NCBI RefSeq assembly: GCF_022513585.1
Contig: NZ_JAKWBF010000036.1
Location: 1 to 51,479, forward strand
From: Gordonia gummivorans
GTDB taxonomy: Bacteria > Actinomycetota > Actinomycetes > Mycobacteriales > Mycobacteriaceae
Length of the DNA stretch: 51,479 nt
Reading direction: 5' to 3'
Shown here: piece by piece, positions 35,845-45,134 of the stretch
Position numbering within the stretch: position 1 is the first letter of the stretch
Layout: every line of letters starts with the position of its first letter
Notes under the pieces: generated by a model
The model's database searches: none
The model's input: the letters and a program-made list of their open reading frames with translations, nothing else
What the model was told of the DNA's origin: nothing
Program-made: the position numbers and the translations under genes

Positions 35845-37632
35845 ATGCAGCAGCAATACGCCACCCCGTCGGATCTCACCGTCGACGACAAGGCGACGAC
35901 CGTCGACGCCATCCTCCGGTATCGGGCCGAACGGCCGACGATGCCGTTGTTCAAGCGGCGTTCCAACGGCCAGTGGATCACCGTGACGGCCAAGCACTTC
36001 ACCGACGAGGTCGACGCCGTCGCCAAGGGCCTCATCGCCTCGGGTGTGGAGCCGGGCGATCGCGTCGCCATCCTGTCGTCCACCCGCTACGAGTGGACCG
36101 TGCTGGATTACGCCATCTGGCGTGCGGGCGCGACCACTGTCGCGATCTACGAGACCTCCGCGCCCGACCAGGTCCAGTGGATCCTCGAGGACTCCGCGAC
36201 CAAACTGCTGTTCGTCGAGAATCATCCGCAGTACACCCGGCACATCCGGGTGATCGACGAGGCGCCCGCCCTCGGCGAGACCCTCGTGATCGACGATCAC
36301 GCACTCGCGACCATCACCAAGCGCGGTGCGAAACTCGGCGACGAGGAACTCGACAACCGGCACGCCAATGCCCTGTCCTCGGACGCCGCGACACTCATCT
36401 ACACCTCGGGCACCACCGGCCGCCCCAAGGGTGTCGTCCTCACCCACGCCAACTTCATTGCCGAGTGCGCGGCCACCCGCGATGCGGTGGGCGCCGGGCT
36501 CGCCGAGGGTAAATCGACACTGCTGTTCCTGCCGCTGGCCCACGTGTTCGCGCGCGTGGTCGCCGTCGGCTGCGTCGAGAACGGCGTGATCCTGGGGCAC
36601 ACCAACGACATCCCGAATCTCATCGACGACCTCGGAACGTTCAAGCCGAACTACGTGCTGTCGGTGCCGCGCGTGTTCGAGAAGGTGTACAACTCCGCGA
36701 AGCAGAAGGCCTACGACGGCGGCAAGGGCAAGATCTTCGACAAGGCTGCCGACACCGCGATCGAGTACAGCAAGGCCATGGAGGCGGGCAGCATCGGGCT
36801 CGGCCTCAAACTGCGCCACGCACTGTTCGATCGGCTGGTCTACGGCAAGCTGCGTGCGGCTCTCGGCGGCAACTGCGAGGGCGCCATCTCCGGCGGCGCA
36901 CCTCTCGGCGCCCGCCTCGGCCACTTCTTCCGCGGCGTCGGCATTCCGGTGTACGAGGGCTACGGCCTCTCGGAGACCACCGCAGCGGTGACCGCCAACA
37001 ACGAGGACCATCAGCGCGTCGGATCGGTTGGACGTCCAGTTCCCGGCGTCACCGTCGCGATCTCCGACGACGGCGAGGTCCTGCTCAAGGGACCGGTGGT
37101 GTTCGGCGGCTATTGGCAGAATGCCGAGGCGACGGCCGACTCCATCAAGGACGGCTGGTTCCACACCGGCGACATCGGCAAGTTGGAGGACGGCTTCCTC
37201 TACATCACCGGTCGCAAGAAGGAACTGATCGTCACCGCAGGCGGCAAGAACGTCTCACCCGCGCAACTCGAGGACACGATCCGCGCACACCCGATGATCA
37301 GCCAATGCCTCGTTGTCGGCGACAACAAGCCGTTCATCGGTGCGCTGATCACCATCGACCCCGAGGCCGTCCCCGGGTGGCTGGAGCGGCACAACCTACC
37401 CGCCGACACGCCGATCTCGGACCTCGTGGACAACGCCGATCTCCGTGCCGAGATCGACACGGCCGTCAAGGACGCCAACGCCAAGGTCTCCAACGCCGAG
37501 GCGATCAAGAAGTTCACCATCCTCGATACCGACTTCACCATCGAGTCGGGTGAACTGACCCCGACGATGAAGCTGAAGCGCAATGTGATTCACGACGCCT
37601 ACAAGACCGCCATCGCGGACCTGTACAGCTGA
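35845..37632 (+). CDS. fadD15: Long-chain fatty-acid--CoA ligase (FadD15-like)
   Basis: 595 aa, with AGGAG just before the ATG. YTSGTTGRPKG (about residues 187-197) is the AMP-binding P-loop, GYGLSETTAAVT (about 370) the acyl-adenylate motif, and the C-terminal domain carries GRKKELIVTAGGKNVSP with the mobile-domain Lys. Length and sequence style match the FadD15 group of mycobacteria, which activates long-chain fatty acids to acyl-CoA for lipid synthesis or beta-oxidation. It ends before a strong terminator, so it is probably monocistronic. Confidence 0.9.
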   Translation: MQQQYATPSDLTVDDKATTVDAILRYRAERPTMPLFKRRSNGQWITVTAKHFTDEVDAVAKGLIASGVEPGDRVAILSSTRYEWTVLDYAIWRAGATTVAIYETSAPDQVQWILEDSATKLLFVENHPQYTRHIRVIDEAPALGETLVIDDHALATITKRGAKLGDEELDNRHANALSSDAATLIYTSGTTGRPKGVVLTHANFIAECAATRDAVGAGLAEGKSTLLFLPLAHVFARVVAVGCVENGVILGHTNDIPNLIDDLGTFKPNYVLSVPRVFEKVYNSAKQKAYDGGKGKIFDKAADTAIEYSKAMEAGSIGLGLKLRHALFDRLVYGKLRAALGGNCEGAISGGAPLGARLGHFFRGVGIPVYEGYGLSETTAAVTANNEDHQRVGSVGRPVPGVTVAISDDGEVLLKGPVVFGGYWQNAEATADSIKDGWFHTGDIGKLEDGFLYITGRKKELIVTAGGKNVSPAQLEDTIRAHPMISQCLVVGDNKPFIGALITIDPEAVPGWLERHNLPADTPISDLVDNADLRAEIDTAVKDANAKVSNAEAIKKFTILDTDFTIESGELTPTMKLKRNVIHDAYKTAIADLYS

Positions 37633-37644
37633 CAAGAATCAGTC

Positions 37645-37673
37645 GGCCCCGTATCCCCGTGGGGTACGGGGCC
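37645..37673 (+). terminator. Terminator after fadD15-like gene
   Basis: GGCCCCGTATCCCC pairs with GGGGTACGGGGCC with one bulged T and a 2-nt turn, 12 bp after the stop codon. Confidence 0.8.
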
Positions 37674-37699
37674 GTCCGCATTCTCCGGGCGAAATGCCA

Positions 37700-37705
37700 T
37701 ATGCT
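37700..37705 (+). promoter_or_regulatory. -10 box upstream of OpgC-like gene
   Basis: TATGCT lies eight bases before the ATG at 37714. The transcript would have little or no leader. Confidence 0.4.
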
Positions 37706-37713
37706 GCGGGGCG

Positions 37714-38835
37714 ATGAAACGGGACCTGGCGATCGACGCCACGCGCGGGCTCGCGATCTGGAGCATGATCGCGGCCCATTTCGCGGGGGCCACCCCGATT
37801 GCCGAGCCGACGCACGCCTTCCCCTACGTCGATGGCATGTCGGCGTTCGTGCTGTTGTCCGGGATCGTCCTGGGCATCGTCTACCAACGCTGGATCGACC
37901 GCCACACGCTGCGCTACGCCTACGTGCGTCTGGCCAAACGGCTGGCAGTGCTCTACCTCTGCCAGCTGACGATCGCCCTCGTCGCTGTCGGCGCGGCGAT
38001 GGCCGGGCACCGCTGGCTCACGTGGCTGCTGCCGATCGACAGCTGGGCGCAGGGCATCTGGCTCGCGGTCACCATGCAGTACTTGCCCGCCGGCGGCAAC
38101 ATCCTGCTGCTGTACATGGTGCTGATGGCGTCGGCATTCGCGCTGTTCCCGATGCTCATGCGCGGGTGGTGGATGTGGATCCTTCTCGGTTCCATTGCGC
38201 TGTACGCCCTTTCACAAGTCGCGAGTCCCGACCCGTTCTACGTCACGTCCTACATGCCGTCGCCGCGTACCGAGAACTGGGCCGGGTGGCAGATACTCTT
38301 CGTGCCCGCCGTCGTCGTCGGCTGGAACTGGGATCGCTGGCGTGTCGCCGAGAGGATCGACCAGTTCCTGTTCCCGCTTCTCGTCGGGGCGGTCGCGCTG
38401 GCGGTGGCCATTCACCTCATCGTCGGCTACGACCCGTGGACGCTCCCCGACCCACCGCTCGCCGACAAACGAGACTTCGGGCCGGCCCGCGCGATCTGCG
38501 CGTGGATCGCCATTCCCGCGGTCTACGGGTTCTTTCGGCTGCTGCTGCGGTGGTGGCATCGCGACTGGCTGCGTCCGCTGGTGATGACGGGTTCGCGAAG
38601 CCTGGATTCCTATGTCATCCAGGCGATTGCGCTTGTCGTGGTGCCCATCCACATCGCTCATCGCCCGTGGGCCTCGATCACCACCTGCTCGGCTGCGTTG
38701 CTCGTCTTCGGGGTCTGTTGGGGGTGGGCGGAGTTCCGTAGCTCAGCACGCATCGACAAGCTGCACCGCGCTCCGATGATCCTGCTTTCGCAGCAACCCG
38801 ACCGACGATCCGAGAAAGTAGGGGCACCGACATGA
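37714..38835 (+). CDS. OpgC-like integral membrane acyltransferase
   Basis: 373 aa with about ten hydrophobic membrane helices. The N-terminal RDLAIDATRGLAIWSMIAAHF contains the Asp-x-x-Arg-Gly and His that characterise the OpgC / acyltransferase-3 related families, which transfer acyl groups (succinyl or acetyl) to glycans across the membrane. In Mycobacteriales such proteins decorate cell-wall polysaccharides, but the acceptor here is unknown. The stop codon overlaps the start of the next gene (ATGA), so the two are translationally coupled. Family assignment is from motif and topology only. Confidence 0.75.
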   Translation: MKRDLAIDATRGLAIWSMIAAHFAGATPIAEPTHAFPYVDGMSAFVLLSGIVLGIVYQRWIDRHTLRYAYVRLAKRLAVLYLCQLTIALVAVGAAMAGHRWLTWLLPIDSWAQGIWLAVTMQYLPAGGNILLLYMVLMASAFALFPMLMRGWWMWILLGSIALYALSQVASPDPFYVTSYMPSPRTENWAGWQILFVPAVVVGWNWDRWRVAERIDQFLFPLLVGAVALAVAIHLIVGYDPWTLPDPPLADKRDFGPARAICAWIAIPAVYGFFRLLLRWWHRDWLRPLVMTGSRSLDSYVIQAIALVVVPIHIAHRPWASITTCSAALLVFGVCWGWAEFRSSARIDKLHRAPMILLSQQPDRRSEKVGAPT

Positions 38836-39998
38836 CCGGCGACATGACCGTCAGCGTGCACAGCGGCAACGACACGAGCGGCCCGGCGATCCGCACGCCG
38901 ATCACCATGGCCAACTCGTATCGCTTGCCCGACGACCCCGCGTCGCTGGATTGGTCGGGCACCGACCAGCTGTTCTACACCCGTAACACCGGCGCGAATC
39001 AGATTGCGCTGCAAACAAAACTGGCGACCATGGAACACGCCGAGGACGCCGTCACACTGGCCTCCGGGGTGGCGGCATTGCACGCGGTGTTCTTCACCTT
39101 CCTACGGACCGGCGACCACGTCGTCGTATCCGACACGACCTACGAGGCGACCTGGAAGTTGTGGTCGCACCTGCTGCCGCAGAAGCACGGCATCGAGGCG
39201 ACCTTTGTCGACATCGCCGACGCCGACGCGGTGGCCGCTGCGTTCACACCGCGGACCCGGATGCTGGTCGCCGAGACGATCGCCAATCCGACGACCAAGG
39301 TCGCCGACATCGCTGCGTTGGCGGCATTGGCGCATGACGCCGATGCACTGCTGCTCATCGACTCCACATTTACTCCCCCGCCGCTGTATCGGCCGTTGGA
39401 CGCGGGCGCCGACCTGGTGGTGCATTCGCTCACGAAGTACATCAACGGCCACGGTGACGCGATGGGCGGAGCGGTGCTCGGCAGGTCTGACCTCATCGAT
39501 CGCATTCGTGCGGAGGCGATGGTCGACGTCGGTGGCGTCATCTCGCCGTTCAACGCGTGGCTGATCGCGCGGGGTGCGATCACGTTGCCACTGCGCCTGC
39601 AACAGCACCAGCGCACCGCCGCTCACTTGGCGCAGGTTCTGCACGACGATCCGAGGGTCGCCTTCGTCGCCTACCCCGGGCTGCCGTCGCATCCCCAACA
39701 CGCGCTTGCGGCAAAGCAATTCGACGGTCGGGGGTTCGGCGCGATGATGGCGTTCGCCGTGCGCGGCGACGCGGCCACCCAGAACCGCTTCGTCTCGTCC
39801 CTGAAGATCATCACGTCGGCGGTGTCGCTCGGTCACGACGAATCCCTGATCGTCCACGTCGGCCCCGACGGTCCGCGGGTCGCCGCCTACCCGGAAGACT
39901 TCCGCCGCTGGGGACACCTGCGATTCTCGGTGGGACTCGAAGACGCCGACGACCTCGCGACCGATCTCACCTCCGCGCTCGACGCGACGTTCGGCTGA
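38832..39998 (+). CDS. Cys/Met-metabolism PLP-dependent enzyme
   Basis: 388 aa, gamma-family fold type I enzyme. GVAALHAVFFTFLRTGDHVV and DSTFTPPP match cystathionine gamma-synthase / methionine gamma-lyase relatives, and HSLTKYINGHGD (about residue 205) holds the PLP-binding Lys. The Tyr-rich contact loop (YTRNTGANQ) stands in place of the usual YSRYGNPT. Reactions could be transsulfuration, direct sulfhydrylation or gamma-lyase; sequence does not decide. The ATG overlaps the end of the OpgC-like gene, an unusual pairing of a cytosolic amino-acid enzyme with a membrane acyltransferase. The REP-like hairpin at 40104 follows. Confidence 0.85.
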   Translation: MTGDMTVSVHSGNDTSGPAIRTPITMANSYRLPDDPASLDWSGTDQLFYTRNTGANQIALQTKLATMEHAEDAVTLASGVAALHAVFFTFLRTGDHVVVSDTTYEATWKLWSHLLPQKHGIEATFVDIADADAVAAAFTPRTRMLVAETIANPTTKVADIAALAALAHDADALLLIDSTFTPPPLYRPLDAGADLVVHSLTKYINGHGDAMGGAVLGRSDLIDRIRAEAMVDVGGVISPFNAWLIARGAITLPLRLQQHQRTAAHLAQVLHDDPRVAFVAYPGLPSHPQHALAAKQFDGRGFGAMMAFAVRGDAATQNRFVSSLKIITSAVSLGHDESLIVHVGPDGPRVAAYPEDFRRWGHLRFSVGLEDADDLATDLTSALDATFG

Positions 39999-40075
39999 CG
40001 CGACCTCCGCTCGGTTGCCCCACCACCCGCTCGGTGGCCCACCACCGCGCCGTGAGGGCGCCCTTCTCCCGATGG

Positions 40076-40143
40076 CTGAGGTGCGAGCCTGCGAGCCTCG
40101 AAGCCCCTGGTGAGACGACATTGTTGTCTCACCAGGGGTCTCG
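40076..40143. repeat. REP-like hairpin element, single copy
   Basis: CTGAGGTGCGAG, then CGAGCCTCGAAG, leads into a hairpin: CCCCTGGTGAGACGACA (40104-40120) pairs with TGTTGTCTCACCAGGGG (40122-40138) with one mismatch. The same order of blocks occurs at 48761-48962. It lies in the gap between the convergent PLP-enzyme and methyltransferase genes and may end both transcripts. Confidence 0.85.
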
Positions 40144-40197
40144 ACACGACGCCTCGCCTGGGGGCTCGGAGTCGGCTCGACCAGCGAGGGTTCGCAC

Positions 40198-41736
40198 CTA
40201 GCCAGCGGCAGGTGCAGCGTTGGAGACCTCGAACAGAATCCCCCGACCAATCGCCTCTCGCACAACCGGGAGCGCAGCAGCGGCCAGCGCGTCGGCGTCG
40301 ACGTCGTGGAAGTCCGCGAGCAACTCGATCAGTGCCCCCAGCGGAACCTCACCCCGACAACCGGCGAGCAGGGCTCGCGACACCTCGTCGACGCCGAGAA
40401 CCGCGCCGGGACCGCCGGGTCTGCGGACCGTGGCCGACACCTGCTGCCAGCCTTCCTCACCCGGTAGTGACTGCTCCTCGAGGAAGACCGGTGCGGTCGA
40501 CAACCGCCGTCGCAGCAACTCCTCGTCGGTGCTGGTGCGCAGATAGGTACGGCGCGCGAGGAAGGCCTGCGCCTCCGGGCCGGTCACCTCTTCACCGGCA
40601 CCGGCGATCTCCTCGATCACGACGTCGGCGGCACGGTGCTGACCCGACGCGGGCGCGCGCAACGTGATCACACCCATGCCGATCGCGGAGATGCCCGACT
40701 CGGCGAACCACTGTAGCCATTCCGCGCCGCGTCGGGCCGCCTCCTCCGGCCGCTCCCCCGCGTCCGACAGCCACAACGAGATGTAGTCGACCGGATCGGC
40801 GGCCTCACGTTGCACCACCCACGCGTCGAGTCCGGTGTCGCGCACCCAGCCACCCACCCGCTCACGCCAGTCGGCACCGTCGGCAATCATCCAGTTGGCC
40901 AACAACTGCGCCGTGCCACCGGGTTCGAGGTGATCGGGGATCTGGCGGATGAGACTCTCGCACAGCGCATCTCCCGCCATCCCGGAATCCCGATAGATGT
41001 AGTCGCGATCGCCGGCCCCGACGACGAACGGCGGATTCGACACGATGAGATCGAAGCGTTCACCCGCAACCGGCTCGAACAGACTGCCCGCACGCAGATC
41101 CCAACGCATGCCGTTGATCGCAGCGGTGGCCGCCGCGAGCGCGAGGGCGCGCGGATTGGTGTCGGTGGCAACGATCTCGTCGCAGTGCGCATTCAGATGC
41201 AGCGCCTGGATTCCGCATCCCGTGCCGATGTCCAGGGCTCGAGCAACGGGTTCACGAATGATCGCACGCGCCAACGAGATCGACGCGCCACCGATGCCGA
41301 GCACGTGGTCGTGGGACACCGGCGCGGCGCGCATGGCCGCGTCCTGATCGGAGATCACCAGGAACTCGTGGGCCTCGTCGCCGTGCGGCCGGATGTCGAG
41401 AGCCGCCCGCAGCCGCCCGGTCGCCGTTCGGTCGATCACCCTGTTGACCCACAGCGCATGCCAGCCGTTTGACGGAAATGCCTGCGCCACCGACTCTTCG
41501 GCCTCATCGGCACCGAGGATGAACAATCGGACGATGGTCGCAAGACGAGCCTGTGCCGGTGGTGCGGCATCGGCCGCTCGCAGGGCGGGCCACCACACTC
41601 CCCGACCAAGAGCAGCATTTGCCTCCTCGCCCAGCAGATCCGCGACACCGTCGGTGGTGTATCCGGCCGACCTGAGGTCGGCGCCGAGCCGTTCGATGAC
41701 GGCGGTGTCGGACAGTGGCAAGTCGCTGGGTGGCAC
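40198..41736 (-). CDS. Class I SAM-dependent methyltransferase (PrmC/HemK-like core)
   Basis: 512 aa from the GTG at 41736. An N-terminal winged-helix-like region (about residues 1-90) precedes the Rossmann core: ALDIGTGCGIQALHL (about 168-182) binds S-adenosylmethionine, ATDTNPRA follows, and IVSNPPFVVG (about 232) is the NPPF motif typical of N5-glutamine or N6-adenine methyltransferases. A C-terminal region of about 180 residues has no motif I recognise. NPPF indicates amide- or amine-directed methylation, of a protein or nucleic acid. It is a conserved actinobacterial type; the substrate is unknown. Confidence 0.82.
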   Translation of the reverse strand: MPPSDLPLSDTAVIERLGADLRSAGYTTDGVADLLGEEANAALGRGVWWPALRAADAAPPAQARLATIVRLFILGADEAEESVAQAFPSNGWHALWVNRVIDRTATGRLRAALDIRPHGDEAHEFLVISDQDAAMRAAPVSHDHVLGIGGASISLARAIIREPVARALDIGTGCGIQALHLNAHCDEIVATDTNPRALALAAATAAINGMRWDLRAGSLFEPVAGERFDLIVSNPPFVVGAGDRDYIYRDSGMAGDALCESLIRQIPDHLEPGGTAQLLANWMIADGADWRERVGGWVRDTGLDAWVVQREAADPVDYISLWLSDAGERPEEAARRGAEWLQWFAESGISAIGMGVITLRAPASGQHRAADVVIEEIAGAGEEVTGPEAQAFLARRTYLRTSTDEELLRRRLSTAPVFLEEQSLPGEEGWQQVSATVRRPGGPGAVLGVDEVSRALLAGCRGEVPLGALIELLADFHDVDADALAAAALPVVREAIGRGILFEVSNAAPAAG

Positions 41737-41755
41737 GGTGACAGCGTATCGAGTG

Positions 41756-42805
41756 TTATCGCGGTGCCGCGGTGGTGCGGCGCACCATGAGTCCCGGGGC
41801 GTGTCGATATATCCGTTGCGGCGCGCTTGGACGCTCCATCCGCTGGATCAGGAACTTCGCGGCCTGGGCACCCACCGTGAAGTTGCCGTTGTCGACCGAC
41901 GTCAGCGAGATGTGCCGCAGCCGCGCGAGCTGGGTGTCGTCGTAACCGATGAGCGACAGGTCACCGGGCACGGAGAGCCCCCGCTCGTCGGCCGCCGACA
42001 ACGCGCCGAGTGCGGTCATGTCGTTGAAGGCAAAGATCGCGGTCGGCGGCGTTGGTGAATCCAGCAGTCGCGCAGTTGCCGAATGGCCGCCCTCCTCGGT
42101 CATGCCCGCAAACTCGACCACCTGGTCGACCGACGCGCCTTGGGCGGTCCCGAACTCGGCGATCGCGTCCTCGAAGCCCGTACGACGCAAGGTGCCGACC
42201 TTGGCCGGACCCTGCAGGTGAGCCAACCGCCGATGACCCAGTTCGAGCAGATGTGTCGTGGCAAGTCGCGAACCGGCCAGGTCATCGTCGACGGAGATGT
42301 CGACGGTGGGCAGGTCCGGCTCGAGGGTGCCGGCCAAGACCACCGGGACCGACTCGGCAGCCCGCTCCACCGCGACTCGGGCATCGGTGGTTCCGACCAC
42401 CACGATCCCGTCGACCTGCCGGGACAGCAGAGTTTCGACGGTGTCGCGGCCGACCCGATGGTCCAATCGCGCGTCGACCAACAGCGGTGCGATGTCGACC
42501 GCGTCGAATGAGGTCGCGAGACCTTCGAGCAGGCTGACGTACCAGGGGTTGCGCAGATCGTTGATGATGACGCCCACCGTCCCGCTCCGTGACTGCGAGA
42601 GTCCGCGAGCGATCGAGTTGGGCCGATACCCGAGTTCGGCCATCGCCTCGCGCACGCGGGCGCGACGTTCGTCGCTCACGTTGGGCTCGTCGCGCAGAAC
42701 GCGCGACACCAGCGATTTCGACACCCCGGCGTGCACCGCGACATCTCTGATGGTTGCCGCCCGACGTACCTCGCCGGCGCTGTCGGTGAGTTCACTGTCC
42801 GCCAC
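41756..42805 (-). CDS. LacI family transcriptional repressor
   Basis: 349 aa from the GTG at 42805, preceded by AGGATGG; the open frame reaches 42841 without a better ribosome site. TIRDVAVHAGVSKSLVSRVL (about residues 17-36) is the LacI helix-turn-helix, and GYRPNSIARGL the hinge. The rest is a periplasmic-binding-like sugar sensor domain (TVGVIINDLRNPWYVSLLEG and GYDDTQLARL). It diverges from the four-gene oxidoreductase/isomerase operon and should repress it, and probably itself, through the palindrome at 42852, being released by a sugar or cyclitol. Confidence 0.92.
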   Translation of the reverse strand: MADSELTDSAGEVRRAATIRDVAVHAGVSKSLVSRVLRDEPNVSDERRARVREAMAELGYRPNSIARGLSQSRSGTVGVIINDLRNPWYVSLLEGLATSFDAVDIAPLLVDARLDHRVGRDTVETLLSRQVDGIVVVGTTDARVAVERAAESVPVVLAGTLEPDLPTVDISVDDDLAGSRLATTHLLELGHRRLAHLQGPAKVGTLRRTGFEDAIAEFGTAQGASVDQVVEFAGMTEEGGHSATARLLDSPTPPTAIFAFNDMTALGALSAADERGLSVPGDLSLIGYDDTQLARLRHISLTSVDNGNFTVGAQAAKFLIQRMERPSAPQRIYRHAPGLMVRRTTAAPR

Positions 42806-42851
42806 GATCGACCATCCTATTGCTCTTGTGACCCGTACCACGTACGGTGAT

Positions 42852-42865
42852 TGGGACCGGTCCCA
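42852..42865. promoter_or_regulatory. LacI-type operator
   Basis: TGGGACCGGTCCCA is a perfect 14-bp palindrome with the central CG typical of LacI-family sites. It lies in the 120-bp divergent gap and ends two bases before a -10-like TACTGT at 42867-42872, so bound repressor would cover the promoter of the operon. Confidence 0.75.
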
Positions 42866-42925
42866 TTACTGTCCCACACGAGACCGCGCACCACGTCACA
42901 TTCGGGACACGAAAGGTAGAACCAG

Positions 42926-44107
42926 ATGACCGAGACACCGAGCCCGCGCCTGCGGGCCGGCATGGTCGGCGGCGGTGAAGGCGCCGACATCGGCAAGACA
43001 CACCGGGCGGGCATGAACCTCGACGGCCGCTACGAGCTCACCGCCGGCGTCTTCGGTCGCGACCACACTGCGTCGTCACGCATGGGTGCCGATCTCGGCG
43101 TACCGGCCGACCGCATCTACCGCGATCACGAGGACATGGCCGCGGGCGAGTCCTCTCGGCCCGACGGCATCGACGTGGCCGTGGTGGTCACCCCCAACGA
43201 CAGCCACTTTGACGTCACGCGGGCATTCCTGTCGCGTGGCATTTCGGTGGTCTGCGAGAAGCCGCTCACCCTCCACGCCGACGACGCCCGCGAACTGGTC
43301 CGTATCGCTGCCGACAACGACGCGATACTGGCTGTCCCACACTGCTACTCGGCCTACGCGATGGTGCGCGAGGCCGCTCACCGGGTACGCGGCGGTGAAC
43401 TCGGTGACATCCGGTTCGTGTCGGTCGAGCACGCGTCGGGCTGGGCGGCACGTCCCCTCGAGCAGGGCGAACACCGGCAGGCGCGCTGGCGCACCGATCC
43501 GGACATCGGCGGGTCGGCCAGTGTCGTCGCCGACCTCGGCACCCACGCCCTGCATCTCCTTCGTTTCGTCACCGGGCAGGAACCCACCGCGGTGTCGGCA
43601 CAGCTGGACACCCTCGTCCCGGATCGGGCGGTCTTCGACAACGCCACCATGCGCGTGGCGCTGACCGGTGGCGCGCAGGCATCGCTCTGGGCGAGCATGG
43701 CGGCGACCGGTAATCCCCACGGACTGCGTATCCGGGTCTTCGGGTCACGAGCAGCCCTCGAGTGGGATCACCACGATCCGACCCGCCTGCGTATTCGTGA
43801 CCACGACGGCGTCGAGACAGTGCTCAACCAGGGGTCACCGCGGCTGTCGATCGAAGCCGGGCGCCTCACCCGGGCCGGACTCGGCCACCCGGAAGGCTTC
43901 CTGGAGGCGTTCGCCAACTTCTACGCCGACCTCGCCGATGCACTGACCGCCCACCGCGACGGACTCGACGCACCGGTGCGCGAATTGTCCTTCCCCACCG
44001 GACGCGACGGCCTCATCGGCGTCGAATTCGTTGCTGCCGTGCTTGATTCACATGACAGGGCCGGGGCACCGGTCGCCACCACCAACCTCACAGGAGTACC
44101 CGCGTGA
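42926..44107 (+). CDS. Gfo/Idh/MocA family oxidoreductase
   Basis: 393 aa; AAAGG lies upstream of the ATG. GMVGGGEGADIGKTHRAG (residues 12-29) is a Rossmann motif of the longer sugar-dehydrogenase subgroup, VCEKPLT (about 112) gives the catalytic Lys region, and GGSASVVADLGTHALHLLRF carries the conserved Asp and His. The family oxidises ring hydroxyls of sugars or cyclitols with NAD(P). As first gene of the operon it may perform the entry oxidation, for example to a 3-keto sugar or an inosose. Its stop codon overlaps the next start (GTGA). Confidence 0.9.
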   Translation: MTETPSPRLRAGMVGGGEGADIGKTHRAGMNLDGRYELTAGVFGRDHTASSRMGADLGVPADRIYRDHEDMAAGESSRPDGIDVAVVVTPNDSHFDVTRAFLSRGISVVCEKPLTLHADDARELVRIAADNDAILAVPHCYSAYAMVREAAHRVRGGELGDIRFVSVEHASGWAARPLEQGEHRQARWRTDPDIGGSASVVADLGTHALHLLRFVTGQEPTAVSAQLDTLVPDRAVFDNATMRVALTGGAQASLWASMAATGNPHGLRIRVFGSRAALEWDHHDPTRLRIRDHDGVETVLNQGSPRLSIEAGRLTRAGLGHPEGFLEAFANFYADLADALTAHRDGLDAPVRELSFPTGRDGLIGVEFVAAVLDSHDRAGAPVATTNLTGVPA

Positions 44108-45114
44108 TTCGCATGACCCTCATCGGCGCCGGTTTCATCGGCGCCGTCCACGCCACCAACCTCGCCGCCCACCCAGGCGTCGAGTTCGTGGGTGTCGCCG
44201 ACATCGACGCCGACCGCGCCCGAGCGCTTGCCGACCGGCACGGAACCCAGGTCCTCGACCTTGCCGACGCCATGAACCCGGCCGACCTCGACGCGGTGCT
44301 GATCGCGTCGTCGACCGACACGCACGCGCAGCATCTGCGCACGGCGGCCGCCGCCGGGCTGGCCTGCCTGTGCGAGAAGCCGATCGACCTGGATCTGGCG
44401 CACGCCGCCGAGGTCGTCGCCGAGGTCGGTGGTGAGCGTCCGATGATGGTCGACTTCAACCGGCGGTTCGACCGCGACTACGCCGAACTGCACCGACTGG
44501 CCACCTCGGGCGAACTCGGCACCGTCGAACTCGTCGGGATGACCACCCGCGGTCCGGCTCTGCCGCCGCTGGACTACATCGCGGTGTCGGGCGGGCAGAT
44601 GCGCGATCAGACCGTGCACTTCTTCGATCTCGCACGCTGGATCACCGGCGAAGACCCGGAGTCGGTGTACGCCGCGGGTTCGGTGTTCACCGACCCCCGG
44701 ATGAGCGACCTCGGCGACGTCGACACGTCGGTGGTCACCCTGCGCATGCCCAGCGGCACCCTGGTCCAGATCGACAGCGTCCGCCGCACCGGTTACGGCT
44801 ACGACGAACGCATCGAGGTGCTCGGCTCCGACGGTATGGCCGAGTCCGACCGGCAGCGCACCGGCGCGGTCACCCGCTATGGCCGCGCAAGCGTGACCCT
44901 GGACGGCCTGCACCCAGGTTGGTTCGAACGCGTCGCGCCCACCTACCGCAGCGCCCTGGATCACTTCGTCGCCGCTGTGTCCACCGGAACACCCATCGGC
45001 CCAACGCTTTCGGAAGCCCTGAAAGCTCAGGCGATCGCGGAGGCGGCGACACGCTCGCTGTCCACCGGCAACGCCGAGACCATCGTCTACCCCACCCTCA
45101 CCCCCGCATCCTGA
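44104..45114 (+). CDS. Gfo/Idh/MocA family oxidoreductase (inositol 2-dehydrogenase-like)
   Basis: 336 aa from the GTG at 44104, coupled to the previous gene; an internal ATG at 44113 is an alternative. TLIGAGFIGAVHATNLAAHPG binds NAD, CEKPIDLDLAHA (about residue 95) has the catalytic Lys, and GGQMRDQTVHFFDLARWI the Asp and His of the active site. The pattern is closest in style to IolG inositol dehydrogenases. In this context it could oxidise myo-inositol or reduce a keto-sugar at the end of the pathway. Confidence 0.9.
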   Translation: MIRMTLIGAGFIGAVHATNLAAHPGVEFVGVADIDADRARALADRHGTQVLDLADAMNPADLDAVLIASSTDTHAQHLRTAAAAGLACLCEKPIDLDLAHAAEVVAEVGGERPMMVDFNRRFDRDYAELHRLATSGELGTVELVGMTTRGPALPPLDYIAVSGGQMRDQTVHFFDLARWITGEDPESVYAAGSVFTDPRMSDLGDVDTSVVTLRMPSGTLVQIDSVRRTGYGYDERIEVLGSDGMAESDRQRTGAVTRYGRASVTLDGLHPGWFERVAPTYRSALDHFVAAVSTGTPIGPTLSEALKAQAIAEAATRSLSTGNAETIVYPTLTPAS

Positions 45115-45134
45115 AAGCACGAAAGGCACACATC

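Noticed and set aside
44919..45134. N-terminal extension of the IolE-like protein
   Set aside because: The added segment overlaps the preceding dehydrogenase gene in another frame; the ATG at 45135 has its own ribosome site.
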